This document shows positions 16,022-23,659 of a DNA stretch of 26,815 nt, piece after piece. The notes under the pieces were generated by a model. The model made no database searches. It was given only the letters and a program-made list of their open reading frames with translations, and had not been told where the DNA came from. The translations under genes were made by a program, and so were the position numbers. How positions within the stretch are numbered: the first letter of the stretch is position 1; the number at the start of each line of letters is the position of its first letter. The stretch is from JALCLA01 sp965653565 (GTDB lineage: Bacteria > Pseudomonadota > Gammaproteobacteria > Xanthomonadales > Xanthomonadaceae): contig CBFHAI010000065.1 in the NCBI GenBank assembly GCA_965653565.1, positions 1 to 26,815 of the forward strand, given 5' to 3'.

Positions 16022-17199
16022 AGGCGGTGGCTCTGATCGCCGAACGCGAATTGTTCGCTCGCATCGAGTTCGCGCTGCAGGCCGATCACCTTGAAGCGTT
16101 CGCCCATTTCGCCGGGCAGGGTCAGGCGCTTGGCTTCCAGCGTGCGGCGATGCTGCTCGACGGGATCCGCACTCACCGCTTCGAGCCGGTCCTGCAACCC
16201 GTTGTTGAGCAGGAAAGCGGCCTGCGAGGTGAATCCCGCCAGCTCGAAACCGGCATGCATGCCGGCTTCGGCGACGGCGGTGAAATCGACGAAGGCGGTC
16301 AGATCCTGCAAGCCCGGCAGGAAGAACGGATCGTTGTGCGCGCGATGCCGGTAATGACAGACCAGCGTGCCGTCGCTGCGCTGCGGCAGGTAGAACTCGC
16401 CGCGCGGATAACCGTAGTCGATGAACAGCACCAGGCCCGCGGCCAGCGAGCCGGTCACCGCCTGCATCCAGTAAGGCAATTGCGGCAGGATTTCCGAACG
16501 ATAACCATCGGGAAACGTGCCGCCGAGTGTGCGTTCGAGATGGCGCACGGCGCCGGCGACGAGGGTGTCGGCCGGCCGCAGTTCGATGATGAAACTGCCG
16601 TCGGCATCGAGCCGCACGTGTTCTTCCATCACTTCGCCGGCGTCCAGCGCGAAACGCGTGGTGGGCAGCGCGTCGAGCACTTCGTTGGCGAACAGCACGC
16701 CGCGCCAATCGGCTTGCGTCGGACGATCGATCCACTGCACGCGCGCGAAAATTTCGGCGGCGAGGTTCGCCTGCAGACGCTCGCGCTGCCGCTCGCGCAG
16801 ATCGGCGCTCGGTTCGAGAATGCGGTACGCCGCCGGCAGCGCGTGGCGCTTGTTCAACGCCAGCAGCAAGGCTTCGGCGAACGCGCCGCTGCCGCCGCCC
16901 AGTTCGACGAACTCGCTCGTATCCCCGAGCCCGCGCAATACCGGCGATACCGCCTCGGCCACGCATTGCGCGAACAGCGAGCCCAGCTCTGGCGCCGTGA
17001 CGAAATCGCCGGCGGCGCCGAACTTGGTGGCGCCGGCGCTGTAGTAACCCAGGCCCGGCGCGTAAAGCGCCAGCTCCATGTAGCGCGAAAACGGAATACT
17101 GCCGCCGTGGGCGGCGATATCGGCACGGATGGCGGCGATCAGCTGCGCGCTGTGGGCGCGCGCTGCGACATCCGGTTCGGGCAGGGAAATCGGACTCAT
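16018..17199 (-). CDS. MidA/NDUFAF7-type class I SAM-dependent methyltransferase
   Basis: A 393-residue methyltransferase of the MidA/NDUFAF7 family (COG1565, DUF185). The N-terminal part has IPFSRYMELALYAPGLGYY and GDFVTAPELG. The SAM-binding motif I is VELGGGSGAFAEAL (98-111). Later come LFANEVLDALP, IDYGYPRGEFY and the HRAHNDPF stretch. In mitochondria the relative methylates an arginine of the NDUFS2 subunit during complex I assembly; the bacterial substrate is unknown. The open frame extends to 17355, but the ATG at 17199 begins where family similarity starts, and upstream lie intergenic repeats. There is no Shine-Dalgarno; CATTCT lies six bases before the ATG. Its stop overlaps the VanZ-like start. 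The NDUFA9-like gene is only two genes away on the other strand. Confidence 0.88.
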   Translation of the reverse strand: MSPISLPEPDVAARAHSAQLIAAIRADIAAHGGSIPFSRYMELALYAPGLGYYSAGATKFGAAGDFVTAPELGSLFAQCVAEAVSPVLRGLGDTSEFVELGGGSGAFAEALLLALNKRHALPAAYRILEPSADLRERQRERLQANLAAEIFARVQWIDRPTQADWRGVLFANEVLDALPTTRFALDAGEVMEEHVRLDADGSFIIELRPADTLVAGAVRHLERTLGGTFPDGYRSEILPQLPYWMQAVTGSLAAGLVLFIDYGYPRGEFYLPQRSDGTLVCHYRHRAHNDPFFLPGLQDLTAFVDFTAVAEAGMHAGFELAGFTSQAAFLLNNGLQDRLEAVSADPVEQHRRTLEAKRLTLPGEMGERFKVIGLQRELDASEQFAFGDQSHRL

Positions 17200-17253
17200 G
17201 CGGCAAGAATGACTGACGGCAGAGCGCAGGATAACCGCGGTCGAGCCGTTTAT

Positions 17254-17317
17254 CCCGATTCCCGGCACCGCGCCGGACGCTTCTGCAATTCTCCCGATTC
17301 CCGACTCCCGATTCCCC
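17254..17317. repeat. Short CCCGATT heptad repeats (GGGAATC-type)
   Basis: The stretch 17291-17317 reads as tandem heptads CCCGATT, CCCGACT, CCCGATT plus a partial copy. A separate CCCGATTCCCGG lies at 17254-17265. It sits in the divergent gap between the MidA-like and SDR genes. GGGAATC-type runs are, to my recollection, common between genes in Xanthomonadales. Confidence 0.6.
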
Positions 17318-17402
17318 GCGCGCAACACCGGCCGGCCTGAACTTCGCACTTGCATTGGCCGTCGGATTTGCCACGATGGTTTCCCCGCCGAGGACCGCGC
17401 CG

Positions 17403-18143
17403 ATGTCCGATTCCCGCCCCGTGGCCCTGATCACCGGCGCCGCCCGCCGCGTCGGCGCGCAGATTGCGCGCACGCTGCACGCCGCGGGCTATGACCTGGC
17501 GCTGCACTACCGGCATTCGGAAGCCGAAGTCGCGCAACTGCGCGACGAGCTCGAAACCGCGCGCCCGCGCAGCGCCATCATCCTGCATGCCGATCTGTCG
17601 GAAGTGGCGCGCCTGCCGCTGCTGGTCAACGAAGTGCTCGGCCACTACGGACGCCTCGACGCACTGGTCAACAACGCGTCGGCCTTCCGGTCCACGCCGA
17701 TCGGCAGCGCCACCGAAGCCGATTGGGACGAGTTGTTCGCATCCAACGCGAAGGCGCCGTTCTTCCTCGCGCAAGCGGCCGCCGCCGCGCTGCGCAACGC
17801 GCACGGCGCTATCGTCAACCTGGTCGACATCTACGCCGAACGCCCGCTCGCGCAACACACGATCTACTGCATGGCGAAAGCCTCGCTGCAGATGCTGACG
17901 TACTCGCTGGCGCGCGAACTCGGCCCCGACGTGCGCGTCAACGGCATCGCGCCGGGCGCCGTGCTGTGGCCCGAATCCGGCAAGCCTTACACCGACCAGC
18001 AGCAATTGATCGCGCAAACGGCACTGCAACGCGCCGGCGATCCGCAGGATGTCGCCGACGCCGCTTTGTTCCTGCTGCGCGATGCGCGCTACACCACCGG
18101 ACAGATCCTGCGCGTCGACGGCGGACGGAGCCTTTCGATCTGA
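17403..18143 (+). CDS. Pteridine reductase-like short-chain dehydrogenase (FolM/PTR1 type)
   Basis: A cytoplasmic NADPH-dependent SDR of 246 residues. The nucleotide motif is TGAARRVG (11-18); the arginine pair in it is characteristic of pteridine reductases such as FolM and PTR1. NNAS follows near the middle, and the catalytic pair is Tyr155 and Lys159 (YCMAK). The C-terminal GQILRVDGGRSL is typical. Likely substrate: dihydromonapterin, dihydrobiopterin or dihydrofolate. GAGGA at 17390-17394, eight bases upstream, supports the ATG at 17403 over the open frame start at 17355. Its stop overlaps the next ATG by one base (TGATG). Nearby folB and folK on the other strand strengthen the pterin assignment. 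Confidence 0.88.
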   Translation: MSDSRPVALITGAARRVGAQIARTLHAAGYDLALHYRHSEAEVAQLRDELETARPRSAIILHADLSEVARLPLLVNEVLGHYGRLDALVNNASAFRSTPIGSATEADWDELFASNAKAPFFLAQAAAAALRNAHGAIVNLVDIYAERPLAQHTIYCMAKASLQMLTYSLARELGPDVRVNGIAPGAVLWPESGKPYTDQQQLIAQTALQRAGDPQDVADAALFLLRDARYTTGQILRVDGGRSLSI

Positions 18144-18922
18144 TGGCCGCGTCGCGCCGCAAGCGGTGGCCGATCGCCGCGCTGTTGATGGCTGCCTGCC
18201 TGGGCGCGACGGCAGCGCTCGCGATGCAGCGTTTCGGCGTGCCATCGCTACTCGCGATGGGCAGCGTGGCCGCAGCGGACGGCCGTGCCGAGCGCGTCGC
18301 CGCGCGGGTGGCGCCGCGCTTGCGCGACGAGTTGCGGGCCGCCGGCCTGCAGTTCGGTGCGCCGGTGTTCGTGCGCATTTTCAAGCTCGAATCGCAACTC
18401 GAACTGTGGCTGCGCGGCGAGGACGGCTTCGAACTTTTTCGCACTTATCCGATTTGCACTTATTCCGGGAATTTAGGCCCGAAACTGAAAGTCGGCGACG
18501 GTCAGGCGCCGGAAGGTTTCTACTCGGTACGGCGCGGACAGTTGAACCCCGCGAGCAGCTACCACCTGTCGTTCAACCTCGGCTACCCGAACGCCTACGA
18601 TCGCTGGCACGGCCGCACCGGCAGTCTGTTGATGGTGCATGGCAGCTGCGTGTCGATCGGTTGTTATGCGATGGGCGACGCGGCGATCGAGGAAATCTAC
18701 ACGCTGCTCGCGGCGGCGCTGGAGGGTGGACAGAACGCCGTGCCGGTGCATGCGCTGCCGTTCCGTTTCGATCGCGCCGATGTCGCCGTGCGGCTCGCAG
18801 ACCCGACTTGGGGCGCGTTCTGGACCGAATTGCAACAGGGCTGGAACGCCTTCGAATCGTCGCGCGAGCCGCCGCAAGTGACGGCGCAGGACGGACACTA
18901 TCGCGTTACCGCCTCTCCCTGA
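18143..18922 (+). CDS. L,D-transpeptidase (YkuD/YafK-like)
   Basis: An exported protein of 259 residues with the YkuD catalytic motif HGSCVSIGC (His166 ... Cys174) followed by YAMGDAAIEEIY, the pattern seen in YafK-like L,D-transpeptidases. YafK-type enzymes act on the peptidoglycan-lipoprotein linkage, others form 3-3 crosslinks; which applies here cannot be told. The N-terminus is a signal or anchor helix (about 7-24, RRKRW then hydrophobic). It is translationally coupled to the SDR through TGATG and precedes the thioesterase by 20 bases, so the three probably form one transcript. Confidence 0.9.
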   Translation: MAASRRKRWPIAALLMAACLGATAALAMQRFGVPSLLAMGSVAAADGRAERVAARVAPRLRDELRAAGLQFGAPVFVRIFKLESQLELWLRGEDGFELFRTYPICTYSGNLGPKLKVGDGQAPEGFYSVRRGQLNPASSYHLSFNLGYPNAYDRWHGRTGSLLMVHGSCVSIGCYAMGDAAIEEIYTLLAAALEGGQNAVPVHALPFRFDRADVAVRLADPTWGAFWTELQQGWNAFESSREPPQVTAQDGHYRVTASP

Positions 18923-18942
18923 TTCCCGCACGGCCGCCCATC

Positions 18943-19389
18943 ATGACGACCCGCTTCGAAACCCGTTTCCACGCGCGCTGGAACGATATGGATTTCAACG
19001 CCCACATGGGCAACGCCGCCTTTCTCGATGCCGCCAGCGATGTACGCATGCAGTATTTCGTGAGCAAGGGATTTCCGATGTCGGAATTCGCGCGGCTGCG
19101 CGTCGGGCCGGTGGTACGGCGCGACGAACTCGATTATCAACGCGAGATCCGACTGCTCGATCCGGTGCTGGCATCGCTCACGCTGGGCGGACTGAGTGCG
19201 GATGGCGCACGGTTTCGGCTGGTGAACGAATTCCGTCGCGAAGATGGCGAACTGGCGGTGCGCGTGACCAGCCTCGGCGGCTGGCTCGATCTGTCGGCGC
19301 GCAAACTCACCGCGCCGCCGCCGGCGGTGGCCGATGCGCTGCGCGATCTGGAACGCAGCGAGGATTTCGTCGAGCTGCCGAGTCTCTAG
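18943..19389 (+). CDS. Hotdog-fold acyl-CoA thioesterase (4HBT family)
   Basis: A 148-residue single hotdog domain. The N-terminal RWNDMDFNAHMGNAAFLD matches the 4HBT/YbgC signature, in which the Asp serves as catalytic residue. Presumed to hydrolyse acyl-CoA or acyl-ACP thioesters; chain length and pathway are unknown. No clear Shine-Dalgarno is seen, and it follows the L,D-transpeptidase gene closely. Its TAG stop overlaps the stop of folK on the opposite strand, so the two genes end in each other with no room for a terminator. Confidence 0.85.
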   Translation: MTTRFETRFHARWNDMDFNAHMGNAAFLDAASDVRMQYFVSKGFPMSEFARLRVGPVVRRDELDYQREIRLLDPVLASLTLGGLSADGARFRLVNEFRREDGELAVRVTSLGGWLDLSARKLTAPPPAVADALRDLERSEDFVELPSL

Positions 19390-19880
19390 CCTTCGAGCTT
19401 CAGCGACACTGCCGCCAGACCCGCGCCTCGCTCGGGATGCGCGTCCCACAGTTGGGCGAGCGTGCGCTTCGACACGGGATCGCGGAACGCCGGCGCGATG
19501 TCGGCCAGCGGCTTGAGCACGAAGGCGTGACGCAGCTCGGGCCGCGGGATTTCAAGGTTGCCCGGGCCTTTGAGCACCAGATCGCCGTAGAACACCACAT
19601 CGATGTCGAGCGTGCGCGATGAGAATCGCGGCACATCGCGCCGGCGTCCCTGCGCGTCTTCGAGCGCATGCAGCCAGGCATCGAGCTGCACGACATCGAG
19701 ATCGGACTCGAGCGCCGCAGCGGCGTTGAGGAAATCCGGACCGTCGAAGCCGACCGCCGGCACGCGATAAACCGGCGAAAAAAGCACGTTTCCGAATCTT
19801 TCGCGCAGCGCACGGGCGGCGGCGCGTAGATGCTTTTCGGGGTCGAGATTGCTGCCGAGACTGAGTAGCGCGAAACCCAT
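19386..19880 (-). CDS. folK: 2-amino-4-hydroxy-6-hydroxymethyldihydropteridine pyrophosphokinase
   Basis: Transfers pyrophosphate from ATP to 6-hydroxymethyl-7,8-dihydropterin in folate synthesis. It has 164 residues, normal for HPPK. Landmarks are LSLGSNLDPE at the start, SPVYRVPAVG, DFLNAA and the signature RTLDIDVVFYGD with its metal-binding aspartates, then IPRPELRHAFVLKPL. The frame opens at 19928 inside a palindrome, but the ATG at 19880 begins directly at the conserved first strand. It lies 95 bases downstream of folB on the same strand. Confidence 0.95.
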   Translation of the reverse strand: MGFALLSLGSNLDPEKHLRAAARALRERFGNVLFSPVYRVPAVGFDGPDFLNAAAALESDLDVVQLDAWLHALEDAQGRRRDVPRFSSRTLDIDVVFYGDLVLKGPGNLEIPRPELRHAFVLKPLADIAPAFRDPVSKRTLAQLWDAHPERGAGLAAVSLKLEG

Positions 19881-19927
19881 TCGATGCGATCGCCGGGACT
19901 GGTTCAATTGCAAGAAACGCTTCGCCA

Positions 19928-19945
19928 TTCCCGCGACGGCGGGAA
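19928..19945. repeat. Palindromic repeat TTCCCGC-N4-GCGGGAA (dRS3/REP-like)
   Basis: Seven-base perfect arms (19928-19934, 19939-19945) around GACG, followed by CCCAGCGACTCTA. The motif resembles the widely scattered ATTCCCG...CGGGAATCCAG elements of proteobacteria. It sits in the folB-folK spacer. Confidence 0.6.
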
Positions 19946-19975
19946 CCCAGCGACTCTAAGGCATCGGCGAGAAAC

Positions 19976-20326
19976 TCACCCTTCCCGCTCGATGATCACC
20001 CCGACGGCCCTTGCACCGCGCACCGCTCCGGGCTTGCTCAACTTCAACCGCACATGCCGCACCGCGAACTCATCGAGCACCAGTTGCGCGCAGCGCTCGG
20101 CCAGCGTCTCCACCAGCCCGAAATCGGACGCCGACACGAACTCGATCAATCGCTTCGAAACCGCTTTGTAGTCGAGCGTATCGGCGATGTTGTCGCTCGC
20201 CGCCGGCAGGCGATTGTCGAAGCCCATCTCGATGTCGAACACCAGCGTTTGCCGGATGCGGCGTTCCCAATCGTAGATGCCGATCAGCGCGTCGATCTCG
20301 AGGCCTTCGATGAAAACCCTGTCCAT
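19976..20326 (-). CDS. folB: Dihydroneopterin aldolase
   Basis: Converts 7,8-dihydroneopterin to 6-hydroxymethyl-7,8-dihydropterin and glycolaldehyde, the step just before FolK. It has 116 residues. Family features are IEGLEIDALIGIYDWERRIRQ near the N-terminus, with the active-site Glu in the YDWER motif, then DTLDYKAV and LVETLAERCAQLVL, with KPGAV near the end. Two in-frame ATGs lie six bases apart; the one at 20326 is preferred because GGAG is seven bases away, against one base for 20332. It starts only about 14 bases after the GNAT/nitrilase fusion stop. Confidence 0.94.
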   Translation of the reverse strand: MDRVFIEGLEIDALIGIYDWERRIRQTLVFDIEMGFDNRLPAASDNIADTLDYKAVSKRLIEFVSASDFGLVETLAERCAQLVLDEFAVRHVRLKLSKPGAVRGARAVGVIIEREG

Positions 20327-20333
20327 GCCCATG

Positions 20334-20337
20334 CTCC
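20334..20337 (-). promoter_or_regulatory. Ribosome-binding site deciding the folB start
   Basis: GGAG on the minus strand is seven bases from the ATG at 20326 but only one base from the ATG at 20332, so the downstream ATG is favoured. Confidence 0.6.
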
Positions 20338-20340
20338 GAA

Positions 20341-21942
20341 TCAGCCGCGTCGGCGCCACGCGACGCCGTAAAGATCATGGCGCCGGTCCTTCAGGTTCTG
20401 CACCGTGCCGTTGGCGCGCGCTTCGATCAGCGCATCGAGCCTGAGATCGGCGAACGCCACCATTTCGACGTTCGGCGTGGTGTCGGCCGCGACGCCATCG
20501 CGTGCGAACGGAAAATCGCATGGCGTGAGCACGCAACTTTGCGAATACTGGATGTCGAAATTGTTGACGCCCGGCAGATTGCCGACATTGCCCGACAGCA
20601 CCACGTAGCACTGGTTCTCGATCGCGCGCGCCTGCGAGCTGTAGCGCACGCGCAGATAACCTTCGCGCGTATCGGTGCAGAACGGCACGAAGAACAACAG
20701 CGCCCCCTGGTCGGTGAGATGGCGTCCGAGTTCGGGGAATTCCGCGTCGTAGCACACCATGATGCCGATCGGCCCGCAGTCGGTCGGGATGATCTGGGCG
20801 GCGCTGCCGCCGGTGATCTTCCACCAGTGGCGCTCGTTCGGCGTTGGATGCAGTTTCTCGCGCACATGCAGCGCGCCGTCGCGCAGCGCGACGTAGCAGT
20901 TGTTGTGGATGTCGCCATCGGGCATGCGCGTGGGGTGCGAGCCGGCGATCAGGTTGATGTTGTATTGCACCGCGAGCTTCACGATCAGCGCGCAGAACGG
21001 TTCGGTGTAGCCGGTCAGCGAGCGGATCGAGTCGGCCGGCGACAGCGGTTGGTTTTCGATGCTGAGCAGTTGCAGCGTGAACAATTCGGGAAACACGACG
21101 AAGTCGGCGCCGTAGTCGGCCGCCACATCGACGAAGTATTCGACTTGCGCGGCGAACTCCTCGAAGGTCGCAACGCGCCGCTGGCCGTACTGCACCGTCG
21201 CCACGCGCACCACGTCGGGCAACTCGCCGCGATGCCGCGCAGCCTCGTGCACCGGATGCACCGGACGTTTCGGATTGCGCCACACCAGATGCGCCGCGTT
21301 GCCCATCGATTCGCGATCGGTCGGCAGGTAATTTTCCAGCACGCCCTGCAGTTCGAAGCCGTTGCGCAACTGGAAACTCAAGGTCGCGTCGCGCTGGCGC
21401 GCCGCGACCACGGCGTCCACGTACGCTTTCGCGCTGCCGTATTTGGTGAAGCGCCTGGCCAGGCCGGGCAGGCGTCCACCGAACACGATGCCTTTCAACC
21501 CGAGCGCGACGCACAGTTGCTTGCGGCGGTCGTAGAGCCGTCGTCCGATGCGCAGGCCACGGAATTGCGGGTCGACGCAGACTTCCATGCCGTAGAGCCA
21601 ATCGCCGGTGGCGTCGTGCCGCGAGGCATAGCCGCCGCCGGTGATCGCGCGCCAGGTGTGCGGCGCCAGCACCAGTTCTTCGCGTGCGCGGAACGTTGCG
21701 CAGTAACCGACGATGCGGCCTTCGTGTTCGGCGACGAACTGCCCCTGCGCGAACTGCGCGAGGTGGCCGTAGATCATTTCCGGCGTGTAGCTCGCCTCGT
21801 GGCCGTAGACGCGTTCGGACAGCTCGACGATGGCGTCGACATCGCGCGTTTCCGCCTGCCGTACGACCAGCCGCGGCTTCGCATCCGGGCGCGTCGGCGT
21901 GACGCCCGCGCGCGGCACCGGATCCGAAGCTTCGGGGCTCAC
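20341..21942 (-). CDS. GNAT acetyltransferase / carbon-nitrogen hydrolase fusion (YhcX-like)
   Basis: A two-domain enzyme of 533 residues. The N-terminal half (about 24-225) is a GNAT acetyltransferase with the acetyl-CoA loop around VDPQFRGLRIGRRLYDRR. The C-terminal half (about 243-525) is a nitrilase-superfamily amidase with the catalytic triad Glu286 (FPELF), Lys363 (REKLHP) and Cys397 (MVCYDAEFPE). Bacillus YhcX has the same domain pair. The reaction is unknown; an acetylate/deamidate couple on a small amine or amide is only a guess. The GTG start at 21942 overlaps the aceF stop (GTGA), so the protein is made in coupled translation with AceF. folB follows immediately. Confidence 0.9.
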   Translation of the reverse strand: MSPEASDPVPRAGVTPTRPDAKPRLVVRQAETRDVDAIVELSERVYGHEASYTPEMIYGHLAQFAQGQFVAEHEGRIVGYCATFRAREELVLAPHTWRAITGGGYASRHDATGDWLYGMEVCVDPQFRGLRIGRRLYDRRKQLCVALGLKGIVFGGRLPGLARRFTKYGSAKAYVDAVVAARQRDATLSFQLRNGFELQGVLENYLPTDRESMGNAAHLVWRNPKRPVHPVHEAARHRGELPDVVRVATVQYGQRRVATFEEFAAQVEYFVDVAADYGADFVVFPELFTLQLLSIENQPLSPADSIRSLTGYTEPFCALIVKLAVQYNINLIAGSHPTRMPDGDIHNNCYVALRDGALHVREKLHPTPNERHWWKITGGSAAQIIPTDCGPIGIMVCYDAEFPELGRHLTDQGALLFFVPFCTDTREGYLRVRYSSQARAIENQCYVVLSGNVGNLPGVNNFDIQYSQSCVLTPCDFPFARDGVAADTTPNVEMVAFADLRLDALIEARANGTVQNLKDRRHDLYGVAWRRRG

Positions 21943-23339
21943 AGCAGCATCCGCCGGATGTCGCCGAGCTGCTGTGCGAGGAAGGTGGTGAAGCGCGCGG
22001 CTTCGGCGCCATCGACGACGCGGTGGTCGTAGCTCAGGCTCAGCGGCAGCATCAGGCGCGGCGCGAATTCCTTGCCGTTCCAGACCGGCTTCATCGAACT
22101 CTTCGAAACACCGAGGATCGCTACTTCCGGCGCATTGATGATCGGCGTGAACGCGGTGCCGCCGATGCCGCCGAGCGACGAAATCGAGAAACAGCCGCCG
22201 GACATTTCTGCCGGCCCGAGTTTCTTTTCGCGCGCCTTCTTCGAGATTTCGCCGAGTTCGGCGACCAGTTGCAGCAAGCCTTTCTTGTCGCAATCGCGGA
22301 TCACCGGCACCACTAGGCCATCGGGCGTGTCGACCGCGATACCGATATGGAAATATTTTTTGCGGATCAGGTTTTCGCCGCTCGCATCGAGCGAAGCGTT
22401 GAAGCTCGGAAACTGCTTGAGCGCGGCGACCACCGCCTTGATCAGGAACACCAGCGGCGTCACCTTGAGCGCGGCGTTCTCTTCGCCCAGTTTCTTGCGG
22501 AAGGCCTCCATCTCGGTGACGTCGGCTTCTTCGAACTGGGTGACGTGTGGAATCATCGCCCAGTTGCGCGCCAGGTTGGCGCCGGAAATCTTCTTGATGC
22601 GCGACAGCGGCGTGGTTTCGACTTCGCCGAATTTCGCGAAATCGACATTCGGCCACGGCAGCAGATTCAAACCGCCGCCACCGCCACCGGCAGCCTTCGG
22701 CGCCGCACCGCCACCGGCCAGCGCCGACTTCACGAAGTTCTGCACGTCTTCGCGCGTGATGCGGCCTTTGCGGCCCTGGCCTGAAACTTTCGAAAGATCG
22801 ACGCCCAGTTCGCGCGCGAACAACCTGATCGCGGGACTGGCATGCGGCACGCTCGACGGGCGCACGGCCTCGGCATCGAATGCGACCGGCGGCGTGCGCG
22901 GACCGGCGGCCTCGGGATCGACGCCGGCCGCATCGGACAGCGACGCACGCGGCGTTGGTGCGTCGGGCGCCGCGGCGGCAGGTGCCGACACTTCGGCCTT
23001 CGGCGCCGGCGCTTTCTCGGCCACCGGCGCTGCCGCGGACGGCGCGGCGGGAGCGGCAGCCTTCGCGGGAGCCGGCGCAGCCGCGGCGGACTCGCCCCCG
23101 GCCGCTTCCTCGATCAGCGCCACCACGCTGCCTTCCGACAGCTCGTCGCCGATCTTCACCTTGAGTTCTTTCACCACGCCGGCGAACGGCGCCGGCACTT
23201 CCAGTGTGGCCTTGTCGGATTCGAGCGTGACCAGTCCCTGGTCCTTCTTCACCGTGTCGCCCACCGCAACGAGCAGTTCGATCACCGGCACGTCCGTGTA
23301 ATTCCCGATATCGGGAACGCGCGCTTCTTTCGCGGCCAT
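21939..23339 (-). CDS. aceF: Pyruvate dehydrogenase E2, dihydrolipoyl acetyltransferase
   Basis: The core of the pyruvate dehydrogenase complex; it transfers the acetyl group from lipoyl to CoA. It has 466 residues: one lipoyl domain (lipoyl Lys43 in LESDKATLEV), a long Ala/Pro-rich linker (about 80-140), a peripheral subunit-binding domain (HASPAIRLFARELGVDL ... GRITREDV), a Gly-rich linker, and the catalytic domain ending in SYDHRVVDGAEAARF with the catalytic His and Asp. One lipoyl domain instead of three as in E. coli. GAGGAG at 23345-23350 with five-base spacing supports the start. No aceE or lpd gene is visible here; instead it heads an aceF, GNAT/nitrilase, folB, folK string. Confidence 0.96.
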   Translation of the reverse strand: MAAKEARVPDIGNYTDVPVIELLVAVGDTVKKDQGLVTLESDKATLEVPAPFAGVVKELKVKIGDELSEGSVVALIEEAAGGESAAAAPAPAKAAAPAAPSAAAPVAEKAPAPKAEVSAPAAAAPDAPTPRASLSDAAGVDPEAAGPRTPPVAFDAEAVRPSSVPHASPAIRLFARELGVDLSKVSGQGRKGRITREDVQNFVKSALAGGGAAPKAAGGGGGGLNLLPWPNVDFAKFGEVETTPLSRIKKISGANLARNWAMIPHVTQFEEADVTEMEAFRKKLGEENAALKVTPLVFLIKAVVAALKQFPSFNASLDASGENLIRKKYFHIGIAVDTPDGLVVPVIRDCDKKGLLQLVAELGEISKKAREKKLGPAEMSGGCFSISSLGGIGGTAFTPIINAPEVAILGVSKSSMKPVWNGKEFAPRLMLPLSLSYDHRVVDGAEAARFTTFLAQQLGDIRRMLL

Positions 23340-23659
23340 GGAATCTCCTCGCATTACGGCAGACCCCCTATTCTCGCCGCAGCCCTGCGCGCGGCGCCAG
23401 CCTTGTCGCAGCGGGCTGGCGATACGCGGGCCCGCCCGCCTGCGTTGAGGTGTCACAGCCCGCGGGCAGGCTCGTCGAAATCTTCGCAAGCGCCTTGCCA
23501 GTGGTCCGGTGTCCGGCGATGGACGCCCGCGATGCGTAACCGGACACGCATACGGACGTCTACCTCGACGCAAGTGATTGATTGCACTGACGCGCCCGCT
23601 TGGCACGCCGATTGCTACGGTGTACGCGAAACCAGAAACCCAGAACAAGGATCAGTGTC
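23340..23659. other. Divergent intergenic region between aceF and a small exported protein gene
   Basis: 320 bases without a credible gene. It carries the aceF ribosome-binding site at its left end and the sigma-54 promoter of the small exported protein near its right end. The aceF promoter is not obvious. An imperfect symmetric stretch AGTG-N8-CACT lies at 23573-23588, just upstream of the sigma-54 promoter. Confidence 0.5.
23601..23616 (+). promoter_or_regulatory. Sigma-54 (RpoN) promoter
   Basis: TGGCACG (23601-23607), four bases, then TTGCT (23612-23616) matches the -24/-12 consensus completely, with the GG and GC doublets ten bases apart. Transcription would start near 23627, about 33 bases before the ATG at 23660. 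Such promoters need an AAA+ enhancer-binding activator; none is encoded in the window. Confidence 0.8.

Noticed and set aside
20377..22032. 551-codon plus-strand open frame
   Set aside because: Antisense to the GNAT/nitrilase fusion, whose catalytic residues in both domains are visible.
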